This document shows, piece by piece, positions 20,638-31,856 of a DNA stretch of 64,000 bases. Numbering within the stretch: position 1 is the stretch's first letter; each line of letters starts with the position of its first letter. The notes beneath the pieces were generated by a model, which had not been told where the DNA came from, made no database searches, and saw nothing but the letters and a program-made list of their open reading frames with translations. A program made the translations under genes and the position numbers. The stretch covers positions 24,730 to 88,729 of the forward strand of contig JAAEOJ010000057.1 of assembly GCA_024244685.1 (NCBI GenBank), in the 5' to 3' direction. This stretch comes from Mycoplasma sp. (GTDB lineage: Bacteria > Bacillota_I > Bacilli_A > Mycoplasmatales > Metamycoplasmataceae).

Positions 20638-22049
20638 TTTATACTCCTTAATTTTTCTAAAACTATTTTATTAGATATTACTGGATTAGCTTGACCTTTA
20701 GTTTTTTTCATTAATAAACCTATAATTTGTTTAATTACTCTTTGTGGTCTCTTGCAATAGTCTTTAAGAATTAATTTATCATTAATAATTATATCAATCA
20801 TTTCGGTTAATTCATTTATATTTGATAATTGTTTCATATTATTTTCTTTAATAATTATATCTACATTTTTTTGTTTATCAACTAATAAAGGAAGTATAAT
20901 TTTTAAATGTTTCCCAGAAATTTCTCCTAAATCAACTAATTTAATTGCTTTTACTATTTCTTTTTTATCTATGTTCAAGTTTTGCAAAGATTTATTGTTT
21001 GAATTTGCAATTGCAATTAATTCTGAAAATAAAATTTTAGATAATCTATTTCTATCTTTATAATTTATAGAATCAAAATATCTAACCAAATCAATATCAG
21101 ACATTAATTTTTCAACAATATCAGGTTGAACTCCTGATTCAATTAATCTATTTTTGGTTTCTCAAGGAAGTTCAGATATTTCTATTGAATCAATAAAATC
21201 TTGCTCAAGTTTTATTATTGGTATATTTGGTTCTGGAAAATATTTATAATCTGTAGCATTATTTTTAGTTCTCATTGTTACTGTTGAATTGTTTTCAGCT
21301 AAAAATCTTTTTGTATCCATGGTTATTTTTTCGTTATTTAATATTTTTTTTGTTTGCAATGAAATTTCAAATTCAATAGCTTTTTCAACATTAGAAATAG
21401 AATTCATATTTTTAATTTCTACCTTTGTACCAAATTCTTTTTGACCATAAGGACGTAAAGAAATATTTACATCAGCACGTAAAGAACCTTCTTCCATTTT
21501 AGCATCTGAAATATTTAGGTTCTTAGCTATTTGACGAATCATGTCAATATATTTTGCTGCCTCACTGCTTGTTCTAATAACGGGTTCTGTAACAATTTCT
21601 AACAAAGGAACTCCAGAACGATTATAATTTAATTTAGAAAAAGTATCTCCATGAATCTGTTTTGCAGTATCTTCTTCTATATGAATTCTTTCTATAGAAA
21701 TTTCTTTTATTTTTCCTTCTACTTCAATTAATAATTTACCATAAGATCCTATTGGTCTTCTTTGTTGGGTTATTTGAAATCCTTTTGGTAAATCTGGGTA
21801 ATAATAATTTTTTCTATCAAAGTGCAATTCATTATCTATATTCATTTTCAAGGCTTTAGCAAGCTTAATGCCCTGAATAACAACAGCTTTATTTAATATT
21901 GGTAAAGTTCCTGGAAACCCTAAATCTAAAGGTTGAACATTAGTGTTTTCTAAATCTCCAAAATTATTTGGTGATGATGAAAATACTTTTGTATTAGTTT
22001 TTAACTCAAGGTGTATTTCTATACCTATAACAACTTCAAAATTATTCAT
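20631..22049 (-). CDS. gatB: Asp/Glu-tRNA amidotransferase subunit B
   Basis: tRNA-binding kinase/transferase subunit that turns Glu-tRNA(Gln) (and Asp-tRNA(Asn)) into the amides. 472 residues. Seen: VVIGIEIHLELKTNTKVFSS at the N-terminus, GFPGTLPILNKAV, the RKNYYYPDLPKGFQITQQ motif, GSLRADVNISLRPYG, and the C-terminal YqeY-like helical tail ending [14 protein letters not shown] precedes the ATG, which overlaps the end of gatA. Confidence 0.96.
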
Positions 22050-23340
22050 TTTTATCTCCTAAAAAATCTTCTATTCATAATGCATATGAAAGCAATTCTT
22101 TATCTTTATAAAGCTCTGTTTCTAATTGAATGCCAAAAGGCATATTTTTTTCTTTTCCTCAAGGCAGTGTTATTGAAGGGTTACCTACTAAATTAGACGT
22201 TGTTAGTATGCTAGACATTAAATTATCCAATCTTTTTTCACCTATTTTGTTAGCTATTTCTCCTGTTGAAGGAAAAATAATTAATTCTCCGCTTCTTTGT
22301 AATTTAAGGTATTCTTCTTTAATTAATCTCCTTACTTTTTGAGCCCTTAAAAAATATTCTGTTTGATTTTCTGATTCTAAAAAAAACGAACCTAAAGTAA
22401 ATCTTCTTTGCACCATCGGTCCAAATTTAGCAGAACGCGTGTTAGTCATTATATCACTTCAACTTTTTCCATCAACACGTTTCCCAAAAGCGATTCCAGT
22501 AAGATTTGAATCGTTTGAAGAAGCCTCAGAATATGAAATAATATTATAAACAGTATTAACTGTAGAAAATAATTTTTCATTAATTTTTAATTTTTTTACT
22601 TTTATATTATTCTTTTTTAATTCTAAAATTAATTTATCATATTCTTTAGAGACGTAATCTTTACATAAATGACCTACATCTAAAGCAATAATTGTTTTTG
22701 GCTTGTTTTTTTTAATTCCTTTAATATTAATATCTTTGGAAGTCATATCTTTTTTATCTTTACCAAATAATAATTCTGAAACATTGATGCTAGTATTAAC
22801 ATCATGAGATAGTCAACCAACCGTATCTAAAGATGAAGCAAAAGCAAAAAGTCCATATCTTGATACAGATCCATAAGAAGGCTTAAATCCAACTTTACCT
22901 ACAAAAGATGCTGGAAGCCTTACTGAATCTCCGGTATCAGAACCTAAAGCAAAAGTAATGTTATTTGTTAGTGTGGCGGCTGCTCCTGAGGAAGAACCTC
23001 CAATATATCTTGTCTTATCAAGTGGATTAACAATATTTCCTCAAGCAGAATATTCTCCTGTTCCTCCTAAGGCCAGTTCGTCTAAATGTGTTTTTGCTAC
23101 AATTGCTGCACCAGAATTTTTTATTTTTGAAACTACTGTTGCATCATATTGAGGTTCAAAACCTTCGAGTATTTTTGAAGAACATTGAGTTGGAGCATCT
23201 TTTGTAGCGAATATATCTTTAATAGTAACTGTCATTCCATTAAAAGGTCCTTCAGAAAATTTTGCATCATAATAAATAAATGCAACAGCATTATTGTTAT
23301 TTTCTTTTAATTCTTTTAAAGTGTTTTTAATATTATTCAT
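22042..23340 (-). CDS. gatA: Asp/Glu-tRNA amidotransferase subunit A
   Basis: Amidase subunit that releases ammonia from glutamine. 432 residues through several UGA codons. Seen: the Ser-cis-Ser-Lys amidase triad in TVTIKDIF (Lys) and [11 protein letters not shown] (Ser pair), and [14 protein letters not shown]. It is somewhat shorter than usual (about 480). Start overlaps the gatC stop (TAATG). Together with GatB and GatC it suggests there is no glutaminyl-tRNA synthetase. Confidence 0.95.
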
Positions 23341-23633
23341 TATTTAACCACCTTAGTAATGGTTATAAAATTTCCTTTACTGCTATCACTATTTTTAATT
23401 ACTTGTTCCGGTGTAAATGTTTTTTCTATTATATCTTCTCTTAAAAATAAAATTGGTTTTTCATCTATTCTGAACATAGGTTCAATATTTGTTACATCTA
23501 TTTCTTTTAGCATATTTAAATTTTTGATAATTTCTTCAGAATCATGCCTTAAACTATCAAGAACATCTTTAGAAGGTTTTAATTTTAAAGTATAAGCAAT
23601 TTCTTCTAACTTTTTAATATTAATTTTACTCAT
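23340..23633 (-). CDS. gatC: Asp/Glu-tRNA amidotransferase subunit C
   Basis: Small subunit that stabilises GatA. 97 residues. Seen: the N-terminal KINIKKLEEIAYTLKL helix, LNMLKEIDVTNIEPMF, and the REDI segment (family LREDV). Its ATG overlaps the ligA stop by eight bases; gatA overlaps its own stop. Confidence 0.93.
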   Translation of the reverse strand: MSKINIKKLEEIAYTLKLKPSKDVLDSLRHDSEEIIKNLNMLKEIDVTNIEPMFRIDEKPILFLREDIIEKTFTPEQVIKNSDSSKGNFITITKVVK

Positions 23634-25581
23634 TTGAATCTCCTATAATTTGATAAAAATATTTTTCATTTATAACTTTTATATTTAAATTTAAAGCTTT
23701 TTCTTTTTTAGAACCAGAATTTTCTCCGGCTAATAAAAAATTTGTTTTTGACGAAATAACACTCGAAACATTTCCACCATTCATTTCTATTATATCAATA
23801 AAGTGTTTTCTTGGTAAAGAAAGGGTTCCAGTAATAACAAAAGTTTTGTTAATTAAAATATTTGATTTAATTGTTTTTCCTTCTTTTAGTTTTAATCCAA
23901 CTTTTTTAAAATCTTCAATAAGATTATAATTATTAATAAAAAAAGAAGTTAAAGATTCTAATACTTTTGGTCCTATTTCCCTTATGCTTGAAAGATTAAT
24001 TTCTTTTGCTTCTTGTATTGCTTTTAAGGTTCCAAATCTTTTTGATAGTATTTTTGAATATTTAATACCAATATATCTAATGCCTAATCCAAATATAAAT
24101 CTATGTAATTCTTGTTTTTTAGAATTATTAATTGATTTTAAGAGATTGTTGATAGATTTATCTTTGAAACCTTCAATTTTAATAAGATTTTCTTTTTTTA
24201 ATTTATAAATATCAACAATTGAATTAATTAATTTTAATTCTACTAAACGATTTACTATTTGAACCCCCAAACCTTTAATATCCATAGCTTCTCTTGAAGC
24301 AAAGTGATATATAGATGCTTTTATAATGGCAGGGCAATTAACATTTATACAATATTGATCAACTTCGTCCTTAACTCTTATAATTGGTTTGCTACATTCT
24401 GGGCATTTTTTTTCTTCTTTTCACATTTTTAAATTATTTTTTTTAAAAACTTTGATTACTTTAGGAATAATTTCTCCTGCTTTTTTTACTTCAACTATAT
24501 CTCCAATTGATAATCCTAATCCAACTATATAGTCAGCATTATGTAAAGTTGCCGCAGATACTATTGTACCTGCTAATCTAACTGAAGATAATTTTGCATT
24601 ATAAGTAATTCTACCTGTTCTACCAACTGTAGGAAAAATATCTAATAACTCTGTTGTTTCTACTTCTTCTGGAAACTTGTAAGCAATCATATACTTAGGT
24701 GCTTTTGAAGTATGGCCGATTTCTTCATGTAATTTAATATTATCTACTTTAATAACAATTCCGTCATATTCATAATTTGTTTTTATATCCATTATTTTTT
24801 TTATGTATTCAATAACTTCATTTATTGAATTAACAGTTTTAGTTTCATTGTTCGTTGGTAACTTGTTTTCTTTTATAAATTTTAAAACGTCTTCTTGAGT
24901 GTATAGGTTATGATCTAATGGGTTTGGGATCATATAAATAAAAGCGTCTAGTTTTCTTTTTTTTGCTATCAATGAATCAAGTTGTCTTAAAGTACCTGCG
25001 GCTGCGTTTCTTGGGTTTGCAAAATTATCTCCGCTATTATTTAATTTTTCAAAAGTTGAATTAGACATATAAATCTCACCACGAAATTCAATCTTTTTTT
25101 TGTATTTAATTTCATTGGGTATTGTTTTTATTGTTCTTATATTATTAGTAACATCTTCACCTATAATGCCATTACCCCTTGTGATAGCTCGTTTTAATTT
25201 ACCGTTTTTATAAATTAAAGATATTGAAACTCCATCTATTTTTAATTCACAAGAGTATTTTAAATTTTTTTTAATATGTAATTCTCTTTTAATTTGTTCG
25301 CTAAATTTTAATAAATCATCATAATTAAAAGCATTCAATAAAGAAAGCATAGGAAATTCATGTTTTATTTTTTTAAAACTATCTAATGTGGTTCCTCCCA
25401 CTTTTTGAGTTGGTGATGTATCGGTTATTAATTCAGGGTTTTCTGATTCCAATCTTTTTAATTCTTCCATGGCTCCATCATACTGAGCGTCAGAAACAGT
25501 TGGTTTATCAAGTGTATAATATTCTTTACCTCATTGATTAAGTTTCTTTTTAAGTTCATTAATTTTATCATTAATATTCAT
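23626..25581 (-). CDS. ligA: NAD-dependent DNA ligase LigA
   Basis: Seals nicks in replication and repair using NAD. 651 residues. Seen: Ia domain (KEYYTLDKPTVSDAQYD), adenylation motif with nucleophile Lys in CELKIDGVSISLIY, RGNGIIGEDVT, NPRNAAAGTLRQLD, GRTGRITYNAKLSSVRLAGT, a Zn finger with CPECSKPII-type cysteines near 24370-24420, helix-hairpin-helix repeats and a BRCT domain (FVITGTLSLPRKHF). First gene of the ligA-gatCAB-yihY unit; TATAAT stands six bases before the ATG. Confidence 0.96.
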
Positions 25582-25587
25582 ATATCA

Positions 25588-25593
25588 ATTATA
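25588..25593 (-). promoter_or_regulatory. -10 box, leaderless type (ligA)
   Basis: TATAAT, six bases, then the ligA ATG at 25581; no Shine-Dalgarno. Confidence 0.6.
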
Positions 25594-25598
25594 TAAAA

Positions 25599-25620
25599 AA
25601 TAGTATATTAATATACTATT
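25599..25620 (-). terminator. Terminator after the RluA-family gene
   Basis: A perfect 22-base palindrome (eleven-base arms) four bases after the stop at 25624, followed by a T run on the minus strand. Confidence 0.85.
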
Positions 25621-25623
25621 CTT

Positions 25624-26448
25624 TTATCATTCTGGTTTTGAAATAAAACGCATTCCATTCAAATAACTTAAATCTCTTGATAAATTTTGAATTATTGTAA
25701 TATAAGAATGCAAATAAACTCTTGAATCTTTTTTCCCTCCGTATTTTACATCTCCATTAATCGGAAAACCTAACTTTGCTAAGGAAACTCTAATTTGATG
25801 TTTCTTACCAGTATAAATTCTTGCTAATTTCATACTACCTTCTTTATAAAATTTTGTTTTTGTTAAATCTCCTTTGGGATGAATACACATTCTCTTTTTA
25901 TTTTCATCATGACCAATAATATAATTTGTTTCAATTTCTTTTTCCATATCACTTTGGTAAGTATATATTTTTTTAAATTTTGATTGATTATACTTCAATT
26001 GTCTAAGTGATTCATAAGTCTTTCCATATAAAACTATACCTGATGTAACTTTATCAATTCTTCCAATATGAGAAGGTGTAAAGGAAGAGGTTGTTTTTCA
26101 ATTAAGGTATGTTAATACTTGATTATCTAAACAATTATCTTCATCATGAATAGAAATTCCTGTTGGTTTATCAACAACTAAAATATTTTCATCTTCAAAA
26201 ATAACCTTGAAACTTGGTTTTGCTTTTTTATAATCTTTTAATCCTTGAGATATAATTCCATAAACTATTATTTCATCTCCAAATTTAATATTATAGTTTT
26301 TATTTGATATCCTTTTACCATTTATTTTAATATCTTTTTTTCTAAAAAGTTTTTCCATTCTAGAATTGGGAACATCAGAAATAACTTTTTGTAAAAATTT
26401 AAGTATTGTTCTTCCTGAATCGTTTCTATTAGCAATAAATATTTTCAT
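25624..26448 (-). CDS. RluA-family rRNA pseudouridine synthase
   Basis: 274 residues with two UGA Trp codons, one of them the last sense codon. Seen: an S4 RNA-binding domain (about 30-65, RKKDIKINGKRI), VVDKPTGISIH, the catalytic HIGRIDKVTSG with Asp about 132 (family HRLDxxTSG), and ARIYTGKKHQIRVSLAKLGFPINGD. The S4 domain fits RluC/RluD, so the substrate is probably 23S rRNA; I cannot tell which positions. It has a leaderless-type promoter. Confidence 0.92.
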
Positions 26449-26454
26449 ATATTT

Positions 26455-26460
26455 ATTATA
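26455..26460 (-). promoter_or_regulatory. -10 box, leaderless type (RluA-family gene)
   Basis: TATAAT, six bases, then the ATG at 26448. It lies directly after the terminator of tRNA-Gly. Confidence 0.6.
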
Positions 26461-26467
26461 AAAGAAA

Positions 26468-26487
26468 AAATGCAATTAATTGCATTT
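26468..26487 (-). terminator. tRNA-Gly terminator
   Basis: Palindrome AAATGCAATTAATTGCATTT downstream of tRNA-Gly on the minus strand, extended by further T residues. Confidence 0.7.
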
Positions 26488-26504
26488 AAGTCATTAAAAA
26501 TGAT

Positions 26505-26578
26505 TGGAGCAAGTGATGGGAATCGAACCCACACAGTCAGCTTGGAAGGCTGAAGTTCTACCATTAAACTACACTTGC
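26505..26578 (-). tRNA. tRNA-Gly (TCC)
   Basis: Acceptor GCAAGTG/CACTTGC, anticodon loop CTTCCAA giving TCC, T-arm with GTTCGATTC, encoded CCA. An own TATAAT box is at 26596-26601 and a hairpin terminator follows. It is a single-gene unit between ptsI and the RluA-family gene. Confidence 0.96.
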
Positions 26579-26595
26579 ATATTTGATGCTAAAAT

Positions 26596-26601
26596 ATTAT
26601 A
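26596..26601 (-). promoter_or_regulatory. -10 box of tRNA-Gly
   Basis: TATAAT 17 bases before the tRNA 5' end on the minus strand. Confidence 0.5.
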
Positions 26602-26627
26602 ACACCAATTTATTATTTTTAAAACAT

Positions 26628-28340
26628 CTACTCATTAAATTTTTCAACTAATAGTTTAACTTCTTCTTCTGAATCTAATTCTATTGCTTTTATAGCTAAT
26701 TTTTTTGCTTCTTGAAGATTAATTTTAGAAATTTGTTTTCTAGTTTTTAAGATTGAAGTAGCTGACATAGAAAATTCATCCAATCCTAAACCAATAAGAA
26801 TAGGGACAGCATTTTTATCTCCTGCCATTTCTCCACACATACCAACTCATTTATTATGTTTATGAGCACCTTCTATTGTTAATTTAATTAAATTTAGAAT
26901 TGATGGATTTAAAGGTTGGTATAAATAAGAAACTTTTTCAGACATTCTATCTGCTGCCATTGTATATTGCATTAAATCATTTGTACCAATTGAAAAGAAA
27001 TCAGCATATTTTGCAAAACTTTCTGCATTTGCGGCGGCAGCAGGAACTTCAACCATCATACCTATTTCAATATCTTCAATATTAGCAACTTTTTTTCCTT
27101 CTTTGACTAAATCTTTATATACATTATTTAAAATTTCTTTTGATTTTTTAAATTCACCTACTGTTGCAATCATTGGAAACATAATTGACAATTTACCAAA
27201 TGCTGAAGCTCTTATAAGTGCTCTTAATTGGGTTTTAAATACATTAATTTGATCTAAACAAAGTCTAATGGCTCTATAACCTAAAAATGGATTCATTTCT
27301 TCAGGAAAATTATAATAAGAAAGCGTTTTATCTCCACCTATATCTAAAGTTCTAACAACAACTTTTTTTCCATTCATTTCTGAAAGAACTTTTTTATATG
27401 ACTCAAACTGTTCTTCTTCATTGGGTCAATCTCTTGCATCCATATAAAGGAATTCAGATCTAAATAAACCAATTGCTTCACCATCATTATCGAGAACTCC
27501 TTTAACATCATTTGGAGATCCTATGTTTCCAGCTAATTCAACTTTGTGTCCATCATTTGTTTTTGTTTCTTTACCAATAAATTTTTTTAATTCTTCTGCT
27601 TCTTTTAAAAATATATTTTTTTTATCTTCATACTCTTTCAATTGCGCATCTGAAGGATTTATTATTACAACTCCTTTATTACCGTCAATAATTAATATAT
27701 CATTAGTTTTAACTCTATTAGTTATATCTTCTAATCCTAATACAGCAGGAATCTCCAATGATCTAGCCATAATAGCTGAATGAGATGTTCTTCCTCCAAT
27801 ATTGGTTGCAAAACCTAAAACAAATTTTTTATTCAATTGAGATGTATCTGAAGGTGTTAAATCTTCTCCTACAACAATAACTTCTTCGCTTATTGAACTC
27901 AAATCATTAGATTTAATTCCAGCTAAATTATTAATTATTCTTTTAGCAACATCCTTAATGTCAGCCGCTCTTTCTTTCATATAATCATCTTCCATATTCT
28001 CAAACATTTCAGCATATTTATTAAATATTTCATTACTTGCTCAAATTACATTCACTTTTTCTGAATCTAATAATTTTTTAATTTCATCTATCATCATTGG
28101 ATCTGAAGCAACTTGAATATGCGCATCAAAAACAGCAACATGTTCAGCATCTAAATTTTTAGATGCGTTTGATTTAATTTGCTCAATTTCTTTAACTGTG
28201 CTTATAATAGATTCTTCTAATTTTTTTAATTCTTCTTTTGGTTCTGCTTTTGATTTTATAATTTTAATTTTTGTTTCTTTTAATTCAAAAACTTTTGCAA
28301 TCGCAATACCAGATGAAGCTCCTATTCCTTTTAATTTCAT
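26628..28340 (-). CDS. ptsI: PTS enzyme I
   Basis: Phosphoenolpyruvate-protein phosphotransferase, first enzyme of sugar uptake by the PTS; passes phosphate to HPr. 570 residues through three UGA Trp codons. Seen: N-terminal [12 protein letters not shown], phosphohistidine in [12 protein letters not shown] (His about 187), [12 protein letters not shown], the PEP-binding [10 protein letters not shown] and [23 protein letters not shown] and the C-terminal [21 protein letters not shown] precedes the ATG. It is directly downstream of ptsH, separated by a hairpin. Confidence 0.97.
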
Positions 28341-28377
28341 AATGCCACTCCTTTTTTATAATTAATTTATTAAAAAC

Positions 28378-28404
28378 AATAACCTAATATTAAATTAGGT
28401 TATT
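28378..28404 (-). terminator. Hairpin between ptsH and ptsI
   Basis: Eleven-base arms AATAACCTAAT/ATTAGGTTATT with a five-base loop holding the ptsH stop. The T stretch after it is interrupted, so it may be a partial terminator giving more HPr than enzyme I mRNA. Confidence 0.65.
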
Positions 28405-28653
28405 TTCTTTCATTGTTTTTTGGACTTGAGTAATTGCTTCGTCTTCATCAGATCCATTTGCAGTAATAATTATTTCATCATCTTGTCTAACTCCAAGAGC
28501 CATGATATTCATAATTGACTTTAAATTTCCTTTTTTGCCATTTGATTCTATTGTAATATCTGAATCAAATTTTGATGCAGAAGACACAGTAACTGAAGCT
28601 GGTCTTGCGTGTAATCCAACAGGATCTATAATTTTTGCTGTGAATGATTTCAT
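28390..28653 (-). CDS. ptsH: Phosphocarrier protein HPr
   Basis: 87 residues, usual length. The PEP-dependent site is His15 in GLHARPAS and the HPr-kinase site is Ser46 in LKSIMNIMALG; both are intact, and HPr kinase (hprK) is encoded at 41.8-42.7 kb, so regulatory serine phosphorylation is expected. GGAG precedes the ATG by 10 bases. First gene of ptsH-ptsI, with a -10 box at 28694-28699 flanked by a tandem repeat. Confidence 0.97.
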   Translation of the reverse strand: MKSFTAKIIDPVGLHARPASVTVSSASKFDSDITIESNGKKGNLKSIMNIMALGVRQDDEIIITANGSDEDEAITQVQKTMKENNLI

Positions 28654-28693
28654 AATATAAAACTCCTTTTTTATAAATATTTTTTACTTTTTA

Positions 28694-28699
28694 ATTATA
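28694..28699 (-). promoter_or_regulatory. -10 box of ptsH-ptsI
   Basis: TATAAT on the minus strand, immediately next to a perfect 17-bp tandem repeat that fills the -35 region; leader of about 35 bases with a GGAG before ptsH. Confidence 0.6.
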
Positions 28700-28733
28700 C
28701 ATTAATATTCTTTTTTCATTAATATTCTTTTTT
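28700..28733 (-). repeat. Perfect 17-bp tandem repeat at the ptsH promoter
   Basis: Two identical head-to-tail copies (28700-28716 and 28717-28733) of a unit reading CATTAATATTCTTTTTT on the plus strand. It occupies the whole -15 to -45 region of the predicted ptsH promoter, between that promoter and the cls stop. Confidence 0.85.
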
Positions 28734-28734
28734 C

Positions 28735-30234
28735 TTATAATACTGGAGCAATAATTTTAGCTATACAAAATTTAAATCTTTTTCAAAAATTTCTTGATTC
28801 TTTAGATTCAAATTCTAAATTTTTAGAATTTGAATTATAAATTTTAAATATAGAATCAATTTGTTTGGTTGGTTCACCTTCAAAAAATAAGTTATTCTCA
28901 AATTGAGAAAATAAACTTCTATAATCAAGATTACTTGTTCCGATATAAGCGATTTCTTTATCAAAAAGACCTATTTTTGAATGTAAAAACTTTTTGTTTA
29001 ATTGTTTAACTTTAACTCCATATGGTAATAATTCATTTGCGAATATTTTAGATGCAAATAAAACAATCTTTTTATCAGCCAAACCTGGTATGTAAATGGT
29101 AATTTTTATACCCTTCATAGCGGCAACTTGTAAAGACTTTAATAAGGCAACTGAAGGAACAAAATAAGGTGAAGATAATTTTATTTCTTTCTTAGCGTTA
29201 TATATTAAATTACTTAATATATCTTCGAAAATTGATTCTTTAATTTCGGGAGTTTCTTCTATTAAAACCATATTTGATGATTTAGAATTTATTTCTAATG
29301 AATTAATTTTAATGTTGGGATTATATTTTTCTTTGGAAAGTTTTTGTTGAGATACAAAATATCAATCAATAATAAATAATGAGTTTATATTTGTCATTAT
29401 ATCTCCATCAATTTTAGAAACTATATCTTCTCATGCTCCATATTTTGGCATAAATGAAATATATTCATCAGCAATATTAGCGCCACCAATATAAGCTATT
29501 TCACCATCAATAATTGTATATTTTCTATGTGTTCTAAATAATGCTTCTGATGAAATAAAAGGAAAAATAACTTTATTAAATAATTTTATTTCAATTCCAT
29601 GTTTTCTTAATTGTTTAAAATCATATCAAGGTAATTTTCAAGATCCAAAATCATCTACAATTATTCTTATTTCTACTCCTTCTTTATTTTTTTGTATTAG
29701 TAATTGTCTTAATTCATCTCAAATCTCTGAACTTTTAATAATATAATAATGCATATGAATAAAATTTTTAGCTTTTTTAATATCTTCAAATAAATTTACA
29801 AATGAATCCATAATTCTTCTTGAAGAATCAATATTACCTTTAACAACAGGTTTTTTTGAATAATCAGAAATATTTTTTAATAATGGGTGTACTTTTTCTG
29901 TGACTTCTTTAACTTCCTTATTTGCAAATTTATATTTTTCTAAATATTTTTTTTGAGAAATTCTTTTTTTATATCTACCAGCAAAAATAATATATAAAAA
30001 TGGCCCTAAAACTGGTATTGCAAGAACAAAAAATAACCAAGTAAGTTTTGCAATTGAATTTCTTTTGTTTATAAAAATAATCATTGAACAAATTAAGGAT
30101 GGAAAATATAAACAAATTAATAAAATTTCTAGTCATTGATCTTTATTTTTAAATAATTCATATATTGCTCAAACTGATAATGATATAACGGCAACCCTCA
30201 TAATCATTATTCCTATTTTAAATAAAAGTTTCAT
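28735..30234 (-). CDS. cls: Cardiolipin synthase
   Basis: Phospholipase D superfamily enzyme joining phosphatidylglycerols into cardiolipin in the membrane. 499 residues with many UGA codons. Seen: two to three N-terminal membrane segments, the phrase LTWLFFVLAIPVLGPFLYIIFAGR, the first HKD motif HRKYTIIDGEIAYIGG and the second HSKIGLFDKEIAYIGTSNLD, then the C-terminal ARG/LYS-rich FWKRFKF. Leaderless-type promoter. The substrate pathway starts with CdsA, also in this window. Confidence 0.94.
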
Positions 30235-30240
30235 ATAAAT

Positions 30241-30246
30241 ATTATA
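30241..30246 (-). promoter_or_regulatory. -10 box, leaderless type (cls)
   Basis: TATAAT, six bases, then the cls ATG at 30234; no Shine-Dalgarno. Confidence 0.6.
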
Positions 30247-30261
30247 AAGTAAAGTAAAGAA

Positions 30262-30286
30262 AAAATACACTATTTAAGTGTATTTT
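30262..30286 (-). terminator. tRNA-Ser terminator
   Basis: Ten-base arms AAAATACACT/AGTGTATTTT with a five-base loop, seven bases beyond the tRNA 3' end, with a T run on the minus strand. Confidence 0.85.
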
Positions 30287-30292
30287 AACATA

Positions 30293-30384
30293 TGGCGGGC
30301 TAGAGAGGATTCGAACCTCCGCGGGGATTGCTCCCCCTACATCCTTAGCAGGGACGCCTCTTCGGCCAACTTGAGTACTAGCCC
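30293..30384 (-). tRNA. tRNA-Ser (GCT)
   Basis: 92 bases with encoded CCA. Acceptor GGGCTAG/CTAGCCC, anticodon loop CTGCTAA giving GCT, and the long variable arm typical of serine tRNAs. It starts 11 bases after the mgtE stop and is probably cotranscribed with it. Confidence 0.96.
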
Positions 30385-30395
30385 ATATAAAATAA

Positions 30396-31835
30396 TTAAA
30401 TAACCATTATTATTATACCAATACTTATTCCAAAAAAGATTAAAATTGATAATGCATCAATTAGGGTTGTTAATAATGGAGCCGCCATAACTGCGGGATC
30501 TAATTTTAACTTTTTAGCAATCAAAGGTAATGCACCACCAATTGTTTTAGCAAATATGATTATTACAAATAAAGAAATAGAAGATGCAAATGCTATTCAT
30601 AATAATACTATATCTTTTGTATTTGAAGAAACTAGTATATTCACTTGTTGATTAAAACGTGAACCTTGAACTGCATAATATATAATTAATCTAATAAAAT
30701 TAACTATTGAAAGAGTTATTCCAATCATTGCTCCAGTAAAAATCTCTTTTTTTAAAACATTAAAAATATCTTTACCTTTTATCTCCCCTAAAGCAATACT
30801 ACGAGTTATCATAGTACTTGACTGAGCTCCAGCATTACCAGCAGAACCAGATATAACAGGAACTATTGCAATTAATGAAGATGTAATAGTTCCTGTTATT
30901 GCAACACCTTTAGCTGTTTGACCAAGAGTTTTATCGGCAATGTTTATAAATCCATCTAATACTATTTGAGATAATGTAGCTGAAATCATAAGCAACAATA
31001 TTCAAAGAACTCTGGATCTGAATAATTTTATAATTGAGATTTTTAGATAAGAATTATCAATATTTTCAATACCAGCCATCTTATGAATATCTTCTGTAGC
31101 TTCTTCTTGAATAGTATCGATAATATCATCAGATGTAATCATACCTGTTAAATAACCTTGAGAGTTAATTACTGGAAGTGTTGAGCTATCATGTTTAGCA
31201 AACTCTAAAGTTGCACTTTCTTTATCCATTGTTGTTAAAACAGATCCTACGGGAGTCATTACATCTTTAACCTTTTTATTTTCATCAGCAAAAACTAAAG
31301 ATTGTAATTTTACAGCTCCAACTAGTTGACCTTTAGAATTAACAACATAATAATTAGAAGTATCTTCTATATTTTGATATTCTTGACGAATCAACTTAAT
31401 TGCATTATAACAACTTAATGTTTGTTTTATTTCAACCATATCAATTGACATGATAGATCCTGTTTGATTATCTTTATATCTTAACAACTTATTAATATCA
31501 GACCTTTTATCTTTTGGAGTATTTTTTAAAATTTGTTTAGAAATATTAGATGGCATCTCTTCAATAATATCCACTATATCATCAGCATAAATATTTTCCA
31601 ATATTGTTTTTTGTTCTTTATCAGATAATAATTTAATAATTAATTCTTGTTTTTCATGATCTAAAAAAGCAAATAACTTCCCAGCTTCTCTAACTCCTAA
31701 AACTCGAAAAAAGAAACCAAGTTGAGTTGTCGGTATTTTTTCTAACATCTCAGCTAAATCAGCTATTGGTGTTTCTTTTACAATTTTACGTATTTCAGAG
31801 ACTTTTTTATTTCTAACTGCTGTTTTTAATGTCAT
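30396..31835 (-). CDS. mgtE: Magnesium transporter MgtE
   Basis: Gated Mg2+ channel. 479 residues, one UGA between the halves and others near the end. Seen: N-terminal helical domain with IADLAEMLEKIPTTQLGFFFRVL, a CBS pair (DMVEIKQTLSC..., VKDVMTPVGSVLTTMDKESATLEFAKH, LPVINSQGYLTGMITSDDII), the plug helix and five membrane segments with VISGSAGNAGAQSSTMITR. AGGAG precedes the ATG. It lies 21 bases downstream of the diadenylate cyclase gene on the same strand. Confidence 0.96.
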
Positions 31836-31856
31836 ATAATACTCCTTTCAAATATT

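Noticed and set aside
23041..23340. gatA, ptsI, infB and similar genes being broken pseudogenes.
   Set aside because: All interruptions are in-frame UGA codons at places where the families have Trp; with code 4 each gene is intact.
28700..28733. A CRISPR-like array.
   Set aside because: Only two adjacent units without spacers and no cas genes in the window.
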